Shown: positions 1 through 7,841, counted from the stretch's first letter. The stretch: 64,000 nucleotides of DNA from Gammaproteobacteria bacterium (GCA_026713925.1 JAPONM010000061.1:186001-250000); one strand, 5' to 3'. Notes: a model not told the origin generated them from the letters alone. A program made the numbers and translations.

Positions 1-582
1 CATGAATCCATTGCAGAAATTTCACCCTTGTCCATTACACCCTGCTTGAAAGAGGCAGATTTTATTACTTGCGGTGGTGATGCGATCACGGCATTTATTG
101 ATGCAAGGGGGTTGGGTTACGCACTTACCCCGCGCAACGTCATGCTTGCGGCAACGCAAGACTACTGGGTTGATATTGCAGTGGCGAATGTTGCCCCGCG
201 TGTAAAGCGAATCGTTGATGAAGCCATTACAAAAAAAATGGATGCCTCTTCTTATTCTCCTGATATGCAGGTTATCAATGCCTGTTGTGAAGAACTCAAG
301 GTATATTTTGATGCCCTGGATAAACAGTTGCAAAGTGAAAAATTCATTGCATGTGACAAGTACACCTGGGCAGACCTTCATTGGACAGTCTACATTCATC
401 TTTGTCAGAACGCAGGCTGTAGTACGTTAATTGATGAAAGAGAGAACATAAAGAATTGGTATAGCCGAATTAAGTCAAAGAAAAGCCAATGCGGTCAAGA
501 GACCGTCGCTTACGACGTATTGCCTAATGCAGAAGAAACCCTGCAGGGAATTCTCAAGTCTGTTGAAATCAGTAATTTCTAA
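1..582 (+). CDS. Glutathione S-transferase-like protein, 3' part (5' end outside window)
   Basis: The reading frame is open from the first base and ends in TAA at 580-582, so 193 C-terminal residues are visible. The first residues (HESIAEI) resemble the end of the thioredoxin-like N-terminal domain of glutathione S-transferases, where an E-S pair binds the gamma-glutamyl group. The rest is helical, with a stretch near residues 130-165 (TWADLHWTVYIHL, then IKNWYSRIKSK) that matches the usual GST C-terminal pattern of a buried aspartate followed by an N-x-W-Y-x-R-I helix. The family conjugates or binds glutathione in the cytoplasm; the substrate cannot be read from sequence. An apparent TTG start at position 28 is an artefact of the window edge. 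The GST assignment is moderate because the glutathione-binding half is missing. Confidence 0.5.
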   Translation, partial: HESIAEISPLSITPCLKEADFITCGGDAITAFIDARGLGYALTPRNVMLAATQDYWVDIAVANVAPRVKRIVDEAITKKMDASSYSPDMQVINACCEELKVYFDALDKQLQSEKFIACDKYTWADLHWTVYIHLCQNAGCSTLIDERENIKNWYSRIKSKKSQCGQETVAYDVLPNAEETLQGILKSVEISNF

Positions 583-1159
583 GCAAAAGAGTAATTTGCA
601 GCCAGGCTATAGATGAGGAAGCGCAGAAGCAGAGCAGAGAACCCTTTGTGGGGGAAATTGAAAGGGACGTGACTCTGGTCTGGCGTTCAGAGAAGATAGG
701 AAAAATTTGTCGTTTGATCCATTCCCAGGTTCGAATGAATCTGAATATTTTGTAATTCATACCAGCACTGCTTCTGGAGCACGATGGCCAGAGCGGCTTG
801 AGGTATAGGTAGACAGTCCCTGACCAGAGGCTGGGAAAGTATATAATCCCCCAATCAAAGGACGCTTGTCCCAGGACATTCACGGATTGCAGAGTATTTA
901 AAGTTTCCTCTGAATGCAGTTATGTGTACCCTATGGCTCAGGGAAGACAGATTCGGTGTACAGTGAGGTGCGTTACAAGCAATCGGGTGTGAGCCCATAC
1001 CTGCAGGATTCCTGCTCCTGAATCAGCGGACAGATAATTTAATATCCTGATACGGTCAGTCATTTTATACACACAGTCATGCAGAACTCCGGGTGACTAT
1101 TGGGGAGCCACAGCCGGATGTAGAGGCAGTATCTTGTACAAACATAATTGAATATTCAC
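583..1159. other. Intergenic region upstream of lepB, no gene seen
   Basis: No reading frame here has a ribosome binding site or a recognisable product. A 104-codon minus-strand frame (569-883) overlaps the end of the GST-like gene, has no Shine-Dalgarno sequence and looks like chance. The last part presumably carries the lepB promoter, but I see no convincing -35/-10 pair. lepA, which usually precedes lepB in gammaproteobacteria, is not here. Confidence 0.5.
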
Positions 1160-1984
1160 ATGGACCTGGAATTGATCTTGCTTATCGGGACGCTGGTGAC
1201 AGGTATTGTCTGGCTGCTCGATGGACTCTTTTTAAGGAAGCGTCGTGCGGGTGTACCGCAGGACCAAGCGCCTGAAGACGGGACTGAATCGCATGCAAAG
1301 CCCGCAGCGAAGGAGCATCGGGAACCCTGGTTTATCGAAACCTGCAAATCATTTTTCCCTATATTGCTGATCGTCCTGATACTTCGCTCGTTCGTGGCAG
1401 AACCCTTTCGGATTCCATCAGGATCCATGATGCCGACCCTGCTGCACGGCGATTTTATTCTGGTCAACAAGTTTACCTACGGCATCAGGCTGCCTGTTGT
1501 GCATGCCAAGATACTGGATATCGGAATACCTCAACGCGGGGACGTTGCGGTGTTCCGGTTTCCCCGCAACCCTGCTGACGACTACATTAAGCGTATCATC
1601 GGCTTGCCCGGTGACCGGATTGAATACCGGGGCAAAACGGTATTCATCAATGACAGGCCCATGCTGCAGGAAAAGAACGGTGTGTACCATGGGACCGGTG
1701 CGAACGGTGTCATGAATGGCATACCCATCTACAGGGAGGAACTGGGAGAGGTGTCGCATGACGTGTTGATCAAGTACCCGAGATATCATGCCCCGCTTGT
1801 CGACTATGTCCCCGAGAATCACTATTTTGTGATGGGGGATAACCGTGACCACAGCAGCGACAGTCGAAACTGGGGATTCGTGCCGGAAGAGAACCTGGTC
1901 GGGCGCGCATTCCTGATATGGATGAACTGGGATTTCTCAGGGAAGAAATTTGATCTCAAACGCATTGGGAAAAAAATCATCTAG
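1160..1984 (+). CDS. lepB: Signal peptidase I
   Basis: Inner-membrane serine protease that removes signal peptides from secreted preproteins on the periplasmic side. The 274-residue protein has an N-terminal membrane helix (about residues 3-22), a charged cytoplasmic loop, a second helix (about 65-80) and then the catalytic domain. The nucleophile is the second serine of PSGSMMPTL (about residue 89) and the general base is the lysine of YIKRIIGLPGD (about residue 144). The C-terminal box GDNRDHSSDSR is intact. I chose ATG 1160 because it gives the usual MDLELILL type of N-terminus; an in-frame TTG lies four codons upstream. No strong ribosome binding site precedes either. Downstream, the expected DUF4845 gene and direct link to rnc are replaced by a disrupted segment. 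Confidence 0.95.
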   Translation: MDLELILLIGTLVTGIVWLLDGLFLRKRRAGVPQDQAPEDGTESHAKPAAKEHREPWFIETCKSFFPILLIVLILRSFVAEPFRIPSGSMMPTLLHGDFILVNKFTYGIRLPVVHAKILDIGIPQRGDVAVFRFPRNPADDYIKRIIGLPGDRIEYRGKTVFINDRPMLQEKNGVYHGTGANGVMNGIPIYREELGEVSHDVLIKYPRYHAPLVDYVPENHYFVMGDNRDHSSDSRNWGFVPEENLVGRAFLIWMNWDFSGKKFDLKRIGKKII

Positions 1985-2010
1985 CACCTGACCTGAAGTA
2001 CGTCTCAGAC

Positions 2011-2437
2011 CGGTACACTGTCCGAGTTGGCATGCGTGAGTATGGTGGCTATGTCAAGGTCATGTCTGTTCCCGATACCGAGAAGTCTACCTTGTAAAAA
2101 GCCGTGCTCAAGCATGCAGCCAGGGCCACTACCCTTTATACCGATCAGCACAGAGGCTGCCATGGTATCAAGTCGTGGAGTTATGAGCGTGAGGAGGTCA
2201 AGTACTCCGCAAAAGAATATGTGCGGGGTATGGCACATACCCCGGCAATGAATCAGTATGGTCACAGATCAGATGTGGCTACGATGGTATTTAGCATAAC
2301 TGGAGGCCAAGCATTGCCAAGGATATGTAAACGAGTTCACATTCAGATTGGATGCAGGGAATTATGACCAGACACTAAAGCGAATTGACAGCTTGGTCAG
2401 GGCTCATAAGGCAAGCGGATTACTTGCTAGAAGCTGA
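2011..2437 (+). pseudogene. IS1595-family (ISXO2-like) transposase remnant
   Basis: Three plus-strand frames read in succession reproduce the C-terminal half of an ISXO2-like DDE transposase. Frame one (2011-2252) gives REYGGYVKVMSVPDTEKSTL, a stop (TAA 2095), then LYTDQHRG and SAKEYVRGMAHT. Frame two (from 2244) gives NESVWSQIRCGYDGI and a stop. Frame three (2324-2437) gives YVNEFTFRLDAGN and runs to TGA. The motifs TDxHRG, EYVRGMAHT, ESxWxxxxRGYxGxxH and YVNEF are typical of the IS1595 family. At least two frameshifts and two in-frame stops are present and the N-terminal zinc-binding half is gone, so it is inactive. It starts 27 bases after the lepB stop. I could not identify terminal inverted repeats. 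Confidence 0.85.
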
Positions 2438-2622
2438 CTGCCGGACTACAGTTTTCTTTGATCACATACTCTTTTTTCAGGGCCATAGGGTAATACGAAA
2501 TCAACTGTCCTATTGAGTTCTTTAGGAGTTTTTGTTGATTGGTCTACCCTGTACCCCATATTTTAAGGGCTTCAACTCTCTCTCAACACCTGGTGCATGC
2601 TCGGGGGCTTGACAACTTGTAT

Positions 2623-2646
2623 GACCGCTTATAGCCGTAAGCGGTC
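2623..2646. repeat. Perfect 9-bp inverted repeat beyond the 98-residue gene
   Basis: GACCGCTTA (2623-2631) and TAAGCGGTC (2638-2646) form a perfect 9-bp stem with a six-base loop, just past the 3' end of the minus-strand gene at 2655-2951. There is no T-run on either strand, so an intrinsic terminator is not certain; it could be an mRNA 3'-end stem or a DNA-binding site. Confidence 0.5.
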
Positions 2647-2654
2647 ACTCACAG

Positions 2655-2951
2655 TCACTTAGCCGGCGAAGCTGGGAGTGAATCGTCAGTTGCAGGTTTC
2701 TTTTTCGACGTTCGGACCAAGCCGTCGCGGCCGCGGTTACCGTATTGCCGTTCGTTCAATTGAACGACGTTTTCCTTCACGGCCGTCATTACTGTCTCGA
2801 GATCCCCTTGCCGATAACCGCGAATAGTGCTGGTGCCTCGCGTGATTTCATAGCGATACCAGTCGGAACCTTCCGCACCAAACGGAGGCTTTGATCGTCG
2901 GACCGATACGATCTCGTATAGCTGTCGTTTTGCTGAAGGTTTATTGGTCAT
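2655..2951 (-). CDS. Small conserved-looking hypothetical protein (98 aa)
   Basis: I do not recognise a named family. The protein is basic and soluble, with no signal peptide or membrane segment. Its core (about residues 9-75) alternates charged and aromatic residues in a way that suggests a small mixed alpha/beta fold, with a distinctive IRGYRQGDLE stretch, and its last 20 residues are a lysine/serine/proline-rich tail. The start ATG at 2951 has no clear Shine-Dalgarno sequence. It lies 89 bases downstream of the RRM gene on the same strand, so the two may be one transcript. An ordinary amino-acid composition and the absence of an alternative gene support it being real; function is unknown. 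Confidence 0.6.
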   Translation of the reverse strand: MTNKPSAKRQLYEIVSVRRSKPPFGAEGSDWYRYEITRGTSTIRGYRQGDLETVMTAVKENVVQLNERQYGNRGRDGLVRTSKKKPATDDSLPASPAK

Positions 2952-3040
2952 GCAAGTTCACGTGCAGAAAATCAAGCCTTTCGGCTCGAAGCTGGGTCGC
3001 GAATGATGCCATTGGATCGTTGCAACTACGCGGGAAATGC

Positions 3041-3322
3041 TTACCAGCGTCTCCCACCACCACCACCACCAGATCTTTTTTCCTGGGGCTTGGCTTTGTT
3101 GACCTTGATTTCACGGCCTGCGAGGCTGGTACCATTAATTTCTTGGATCGCTTTCTCTGCCTCTGCATTGCTTGACATCTCGACAAAAGCAAAGCCCTTG
3201 CTCTGACCTGTATCGCGATCTGAGATCACGTTTACGGATTCAACCGTGCCGCACTTGCTAAAAGTATCCTGCAGGGTTTGCTTATCAGCCGAGTATGGTA
3301 AATTACCTACATATAGTCTCAT
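3041..3322 (-). CDS. RRM-domain RNA-binding protein, glycine-rich tail
   Basis: A single RNA recognition motif of 93 residues. RNP2 is LYVGNL (residues 3-8) and RNP1 is KGFAFVEM (about 42-49), with the aromatic residues needed to stack on RNA bases. The C-terminus is a short glycine run (encoded by a GGT repeat) ending in RRW, like the cold-inducible bacterial and cyanobacterial Rbp proteins. These bind single-stranded RNA and are often linked to cold adaptation or mRNA handling. The ATG at 3322 has a good ribosome binding site (AAAGGA, 8 bases upstream). It sits in the disturbed lepB-rnc interval with no functional neighbours, so its role here is inferred from the domain only. Confidence 0.92.
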   Translation of the reverse strand: MRLYVGNLPYSADKQTLQDTFSKCGTVESVNVISDRDTGQSKGFAFVEMSSNAEAEKAIQEINGTSLAGREIKVNKAKPQEKRSGGGGGGRRW

Positions 3323-3606
3323 TGTTTACGTCCTTTCTCGATTATCGAGCCTTGTGTGCGAATTTCCGGTATTCAATCAATTAGCACAGGTTTTGCTGTT
3401 CCACAGACATGGTGTCAACGAAATCAGGAATTAGAAGTGATTACCGAGAAGACTGGCGGAGAAATAAAACTCTTGAAGTGAAAGTCGGGATAGGAAATTC
3501 TAATCTGGACATATCATACACTATAAATCAAGGATAGCCATGTTTAATTGGAGACAGAATTACGTTGCATCCATATAGAATCCCAGGCTGTCGTTAGACT
3601 GCGAAG

Positions 3607-3640
3607 TGAATGTCCACTACTGGCCGAAAGCGGGCATTCA
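3607..3640. repeat. Imperfect inverted repeat TGAATGTCC / GGGCATTCA
   Basis: TGAATGTCC (3607-3615) pairs with GGGCATTCA (3632-3640), allowing one G-T pair, with a 16-base loop. Elements of this look (TGAATG...CATTCA around a GGCCGAAAGC core) recur between genes in many gammaproteobacterial genomes. Only one copy is in this window, so repetition cannot be shown here. Confidence 0.4.
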
Positions 3641-3897
3641 ATATAGATGCAACTCATTTGTTCAGACTTGCGGGTGCTTGCAACGCCCGTTGACGGCGAC
3701 AACGGTATGTTCGGCGGCGTAACGGATGGCAGTACGTTGGGTTGTGGAGCAGGAGCGTTTTAAGGAATGTCCCATGGTCCCAGTGGTACTAATAACGCAC
3801 AACCGGGTTCTGCTTCCGGCATCCTTGATGGCCACTTCTCGAATGGTCATGTGCGAGGCGCGCTCGCAACTCATAAACAAGCTGGGCAAGTTAAGAA

Positions 3898-3929
3898 CAA
3901 CGGCCCGGTTGTGTGATTCCGGGCCGTTT
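3898..3929 (+). terminator. Rho-independent terminator-like hairpin, orphan
   Basis: AACGGCCCGG (3898-3907) and CCGGGCCGTT (3918-3927) form a perfect 10-bp GC-rich stem with a 10-base loop, followed by TTTT on the plus strand. This is one of the best intrinsic terminator candidates in the window, yet no convincing gene precedes it on the plus strand. It could end a decayed gene or a small RNA. Confidence 0.6.
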
Positions 3930-4208
3930 TCCCAAGGGGAAGTAGACATCCTTTTGGCTCCCGCCGTACCAGTATACCCGTAATTGCTGGTGCGTCACCT
4001 TGCCGATTTTGGAGGTTGTATTCGGGTTTCCCCTCCTTAGCACCCGAGGTCGTTGGTTTTGCCAGGGTCAACTCCCACAAGGTCATGGCCTGAATTCGAA
4101 CGCACATTATTATCAATATCCTTCAATTTTAAAAAAATAAGAAAACTAAAATGGATAATCAATCGGATTAAGGCCTTCGCGACGGAAAATCACACTGAGA
4201 ACCAGAAC

Positions 4209-4526
4209 TCAAGCGCCTGTCAGATAGTGGATTTCAAAGCGGGACAGACTATCTAGGGGCTTTGCAATTATGCGGTCTATTTGAGGATCCGGAAAAAGAT
4301 GCAAAAACTTGTCGAATAGTTTTGCAACTCCGGGAGGCTTCTCAGGATCGGGAAAACTAATGTCTATTTTTCCGGCACTCAAGATAGTCTTCTGGTGCTT
4401 GGAAAATTTCTGGTTCGCGAGCCCGAAGTGCCTCCAGTTGGCAGAATACTCCAGAGGGATGAACCCGAATTGAGCATCTTCTTCAGAAGTAGCAGCCTTT
4501 TTAGGAAATGGGGTAGCTTTACCCAT
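4209..4526 (-). CDS. Hypothetical protein (105 aa), strong ribosome binding site
   Basis: I do not recognise this protein. It has a charged N-terminus (MGKATPFPKKAATSEEDAQ), no signal peptide or membrane helix, and a C-terminal half rich in D, P, F and L (KLFDKFLHLFPDPQIDRIIAKP). The case for a real gene is the start: AGGGAG lies 7 bases before ATG 4526, a near-ideal Shine-Dalgarno arrangement. It faces away from rnc, so the 4527-4737 interval is a divergent promoter region. No homologue-based function can be offered. Confidence 0.55.
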   Translation of the reverse strand: MGKATPFPKKAATSEEDAQFGFIPLEYSANWRHFGLANQKFSKHQKTILSAGKIDISFPDPEKPPGVAKLFDKFLHLFPDPQIDRIIAKPLDSLSRFEIHYLTGA

Positions 4527-4636
4527 TTCTTAACTCCCTTGACCTGAGAGAGTTAAGTATATACGTCCCGTGAATACTCCTTTTCCATCTTTCACGCCTT
4601 GGGGGAGCAAAGTATGCAAGTCCCTCCGGGTCTGAA

Positions 4637-4665
4637 TTGGTTTTCCGGCAGGCTTGGTATATGAT
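4637..4665 (+). promoter_or_regulatory. Candidate sigma-70 promoter of the rnc-era-recO operon
   Basis: TTGGTT (4637-4642), a 17-base spacer and TATGAT (4660-4665; five of six consensus bases) form a plausible promoter pointing at rnc. Transcription would start near 4672, leaving a leader of about 65 bases. The leader contains ATTGCA (4690-4695) and TGCAAT (4717-4722), which could pair. In E. coli RNase III cleaves its own leader to autoregulate; whether that happens here is not shown by the sequence. Confidence 0.45.
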
Positions 4666-4737
4666 TAAGCGCTATGCAAATACGGAGGGATTGCAGCGGA
4701 AAGCCAGCCAAAGCCTTGCAATGCAATACCCGTTCGC

Positions 4738-5454
4738 ATGCAGCAGCCATGCTCAACTTCCCCCAGACGACCGACAGTAAGTAGATTGCTCCTGACAGAC
4801 CTCCTAGACGAGCCTTTTCAGCGCTCGGAATATTTCCGGCAGGCCCTTACTCACCGAAGTGCAGGGGCCAACAACAACGAAAGGCTTGAGTATCTCGGTG
4901 ATTCGCTGTTGGGGTTTTTCATAACGGAGTGGTTATTCAACCGCTATCCGGAATGCTCCGAGGGAGATCTCACCCAGCTTCGTGCCCACCTGGTCAGGAG
5001 AGAAACGCTCGCTGAGATTGGCCGGGACCTTGATCTGGGCCGGTACCTGTTGCTGGGAGCCGGGGAACTGAAGACAGGCGGGGCACAGCGTGTCTCGATT
5101 CTGGCCGATGCGGTGGAGGCCCTGATTGGTGCGATGTATCTGGCGCAGGGGCTGGAGCGAGCCAGAGGACTGGTGATGGATTTGTATCAAACGAAACTCG
5201 ACACCATCCCGTCAGTGGATCAGCTCAGGGATGCCAAGACCAAGCTGCAGGAGTTGCTGCAGTCCAAAGGCATGAGCTTGCCTCAATACGTGTTGCAGAA
5301 ACAGGTCAAGAAATCAGGGGATGACCTCTTTACAGTTGAATGTGTCGTCCAGGGCTGCCGGGAAAAATTTGTGGTTACCGGCAAGAGCCGCCGTCGCGCC
5401 GAACAGGGTGCGGCGGAACTGGCCTTCGCGTACATGTCTGACCAGGGAGCCTGA
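4738..5454 (+). CDS. rnc: Ribonuclease III
   Basis: Endoribonuclease that cuts double-stranded RNA, maturing rRNA and some mRNAs. The N-terminal catalytic domain has the family signature NERLEYLGDSLLG with the metal-binding E and D residues, and a second acidic site in ADAVEALIGAMYL. The C-terminal double-stranded RNA-binding domain spans about residues 165-235, ending in the expected RRRAEQGAAELA helix. At 238 residues it is slightly longer than the E. coli protein (226), and the first 15 or so residues match nothing, so a TTG at 4786 could be the true start; neither start has a clear ribosome binding site. era begins nine bases after its stop, as in the usual rnc-era-recO operon. Confidence 0.95.
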   Translation: MQQPCSTSPRRPTVSRLLLTDLLDEPFQRSEYFRQALTHRSAGANNNERLEYLGDSLLGFFITEWLFNRYPECSEGDLTQLRAHLVRRETLAEIGRDLDLGRYLLLGAGELKTGGAQRVSILADAVEALIGAMYLAQGLERARGLVMDLYQTKLDTIPSVDQLRDAKTKLQELLQSKGMSLPQYVLQKQVKKSGDDLFTVECVVQGCREKFVVTGKSRRRAEQGAAELAFAYMSDQGA

Positions 5455-5463
5455 AGGATCCGC

Positions 5464-6351
5464 ATGTCAGAAGATTTAAAGTGCGGGTTTGTCAGTATTG
5501 TCGGTCGTGCCAACGTCGGCAAATCAACGCTGTTCAATACGCTGCTGGGGGACCAGTTATCGGTTGCCACGTACAAGCCGCATACTACCCGGCATAACAT
5601 ACGGGGCATCCTGACTCTGGAACGATGCCAGCTGGTTTTAATTGATACCCCGGGGATTCAGCTGGGGAACCGGCGGCTGATCAACAGGGTGCTGTTGAGT
5701 AATGCCCTGTCTTCCCTGCAGGAAGTGGATGTCATCCTGATGCTGGTAGAGCCTGATATCTGGAATCATGAGGATGAGTATCTGTTAAAGCAGATCCGCC
5801 AGGTCGATTGCCCGGTCATGCTGGTGATTAACAAGGTGGACAAGATCAAGGACAAGTCCAGGATCCTGCCGGTTATCGACAGGTTGAAGTCACGCCATGC
5901 CTTTTGCGAGATTGTTCCGATATCTGCCCTGCATGATAAGAATGTAACGAGCCTGATGAAGGAGTTATGTGCACTTTGTCCTCGCTCTGAGTTCCTGTTT
6001 CCGCATGACATGAAGTGGGACCGTGATGATACGTTCATCGTTTCGGAAATCGTGCGGGGAGTGGCCATGACCCAGCTGCAAAAAGAGTTGCCCTATGCCC
6101 TGTACACGGAAGTCGAACAGCTCGAGTTCCATGAAGATCTGGTGACGATTGCGGTTATCATCTGGGTTGAAAAAGACAGTCAGAAACCTATTGTAATCGG
6201 GAGAAAAGGATCAAAGCTGAAGATGATCGGTGAACAGGCACGCCAGAGGCTTGAGAAAGTGTTCGGCAGGAAGGTGATGCTGAGCACATGGGTCAAGGTG
6301 AAGCAGAACTGGCAGGACCAGCAAGGGATCGTCTCTCAATTCAGGCAATAG
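5464..6351 (+). CDS. era: GTPase Era
   Basis: Essential GTPase that binds the 3' end of 16S rRNA and helps assemble the 30S subunit. The 295-residue protein has the G1 P-loop GRANVGKST (residues 14-22), the G3 motif DTPG, the G4 motif NKVD and a G5-like SAL, then a C-terminal KH domain with the IGRKGSKLK loop. The usual proline in the P-loop (GRPNVGKS) is alanine, a mild change. The ATG at 5464 is preceded by GAAGGA. It is tightly linked to rnc upstream and recO downstream. Confidence 0.97.
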   Translation: MSEDLKCGFVSIVGRANVGKSTLFNTLLGDQLSVATYKPHTTRHNIRGILTLERCQLVLIDTPGIQLGNRRLINRVLLSNALSSLQEVDVILMLVEPDIWNHEDEYLLKQIRQVDCPVMLVINKVDKIKDKSRILPVIDRLKSRHAFCEIVPISALHDKNVTSLMKELCALCPRSEFLFPHDMKWDRDDTFIVSEIVRGVAMTQLQKELPYALYTEVEQLEFHEDLVTIAVIIWVEKDSQKPIVIGRKGSKLKMIGEQARQRLEKVFGRKVMLSTWVKVKQNWQDQQGIVSQFRQ

Positions 6352-6364
6352 GAGGCAGGTATTC

Positions 6365-7075
6365 TTGGCGATGAAAGTGCAACTACAGCCAGCCTATTGC
6401 ATGCATGCCCGTTCGTACCGCGAATCCAGCCAGATCGTAGAGATGCTGACGCCCGCACACGGCCTGGTTTCCTGTGTGCACCGCGGTTCAAGGAAACGCA
6501 ACGGTGCATCCAGGGTGCTGTTCACGCCTTTGCTGATCTCATGGAGCGGACGCGGGGAGTTGTTTACGCTGACACATATCGAGGCTGAAGGGGCCGCGCA
6601 CATCGACTTGCCGGGGACCAGTATCTTCGGGATGTATCTGAATGAACTGGTTTTGAGGCTGACTCCAAAATCCAGTCCCAGCAGGGAAATCTTCAATCTG
6701 TACAGGAGTGTTGTCATCGCGCTGGGGGAGAACACGAAAAAGTGTGCAAGGCTGTTGCGCCTGTTTGAAGTCGAACTGCTTGAATTGACGGGGCATGGCC
6801 TCTCACTGGACAAGGAGGTAGACCATGAGACCGACATACAGCACGACGGCATCTACCGGTATGACGTGAATTCCGGGCCAGTCAGGGTCGGGAAGGCAAG
6901 TTCTGCATGGAACGTCGTACAGGGGGCGACACTGATTGCACTGCGGTCTCCCCTGACCATGGACCCTGCATGCATGGATGAGACAAAAAAGTTCATGCGC
7001 GGGGTGATTAGCTGCTATCTTGACAGCCGGCCCCTTAGAAGCCGGGAAATCCTGCAATATCTGCAGGCATCGTGA
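6365..7075 (+). CDS. recO: DNA repair protein RecO
   Basis: Part of the RecFOR pathway: it loads RecA onto SSB-coated single-stranded DNA and promotes annealing. The 236 residues show the N-terminal OB-fold (AYCMHARSYRESSQIVEMLTP is typical, as is HRGSRKR) and a helical C-terminal part. The start is open to choice: TTG 6365 has AGGAGG nine bases upstream, an ideal distance, whereas ATG 6371 is 15 bases away. I therefore keep the TTG. The Shine-Dalgarno sequence overlaps the era stop codon, which points to translational coupling. pdxJ follows after 24 bases. Confidence 0.9.
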   Translation: MAMKVQLQPAYCMHARSYRESSQIVEMLTPAHGLVSCVHRGSRKRNGASRVLFTPLLISWSGRGELFTLTHIEAEGAAHIDLPGTSIFGMYLNELVLRLTPKSSPSREIFNLYRSVVIALGENTKKCARLLRLFEVELLELTGHGLSLDKEVDHETDIQHDGIYRYDVNSGPVRVGKASSAWNVVQGATLIALRSPLTMDPACMDETKKFMRGVISCYLDSRPLRSREILQYLQAS

Positions 7076-7099
7076 CCGCAACAACCTGAACGGACCGTA

Positions 7100-7840
7100 A
7101 TGATTGTGCCTTGTGAATCCAACGTGCGACTGGGTGTGAACCTGGATCATGTCATGACCATACGCCAGGCGCGCGGGACAGTTTATCCTGACTTTGAGCA
7201 GGCCATCGTGGCAGCTGAGCGTGCCGGTGCGGACGGCATTACGATGCACTTGCGGGAGGACCGCCGTCACATCCAGGACGAGGATGTATATCTTGCCCGG
7301 CGCATCATGCGCACCAGCATGAACCTGGAGATGGCGGCGACCGATGAGATGCGTGATATCGCCCTGGAGGTCAGGCCGCAAAACTGCTGCATCGTCCCCG
7401 AAAAGCGGATGGAATTGACGACGGAGAGGGGCCTGGACGTCATCACTCACCAGGCAAGGATCAGGGATCTTGTCAGTGCACTGAGTGAAGCGGACATTGC
7501 CGTGTCCCTGTTTATCGAGCCTGATGCAAAAATGGTGGATGCGGCCGCCCGGACAGGCGCCCCGGTGATCGAATTGCATACCGGTGTATATGCGGATGCC
7601 GCAGGGAATTCACAGGAAAACGAGCTGAATCGCATCCGGGCTGCGGCCGGGCATGCAGCCTCGCTGGGCCTGGTCGTGAATGCAGGACACGGGCTGCATT
7701 GCGGCAATGTCCTGGAGATCGCCCGGATCGAGAATATGCATGAACTGAACATCGGCCACTCGATTGTTGCCGATGCCTTGTTTGTGGGTCTGGAAGAAGC
7801 GATCAGAAGAATGAAAACGGCCATGCGTGAAGGCTCTTGA
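7100..7840 (+). CDS. pdxJ: Pyridoxine 5'-phosphate synthase
   Basis: Condenses 1-deoxyxylulose 5-phosphate with 3-amino-2-oxopropyl phosphate to make pyridoxine 5'-phosphate, the last ring-forming step of DXP-dependent vitamin B6 synthesis. The 246-residue TIM barrel carries the family motifs VNLDHVMTIRQARG near the N-terminus, HLREDRRHI, ELHTG, VNAGHGL and ELNIGHSIVA. Its supply of deoxyxylulose phosphate is also used by dxr at 21077. The stop codon lies one base before the likely acpS start, so the two are probably coupled. Confidence 0.97.
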   Translation: MIVPCESNVRLGVNLDHVMTIRQARGTVYPDFEQAIVAAERAGADGITMHLREDRRHIQDEDVYLARRIMRTSMNLEMAATDEMRDIALEVRPQNCCIVPEKRMELTTERGLDVITHQARIRDLVSALSEADIAVSLFIEPDAKMVDAAARTGAPVIELHTGVYADAAGNSQENELNRIRAAAGHAASLGLVVNAGHGLHCGNVLEIARIENMHELNIGHSIVADALFVGLEEAIRRMKTAMREGS

Positions 7841-7841
7841 G

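Larger units (their letters stand above)
3323..4208. other. Non-coding, partly decayed region
   Basis: This stretch has no frame with both a good start and a recognisable product. Around 3650-3916 one plus-strand frame reads a glycine/asparagine-rich peptide with one TAA stop in the middle (about 3762) and ends inside the hairpin at 3898-3927, which may be a decayed short gene, but I cannot name it. The stretch 4100-4200 is AT-rich. Upstream sequence of the RRM gene (3323-3450) presumably holds its promoter; on the minus strand a TTGACA hexamer occurs near 3420 but has no good -10 partner. Confidence 0.4.

Noticed and set aside
728-745. GGTTCGAAT, a tRNA T-loop-like sequence
   Set aside because: The flanking bases do not form the T stem and no acceptor or anticodon arm can be drawn; the similar GGTTCGAATT near 57508 fails in the same way.
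569-883. A 104-codon minus-strand frame after the GST-like gene
   Set aside because: It overlaps the GST-like 3' end, lacks a ribosome binding site and has a composition unlike a real protein.
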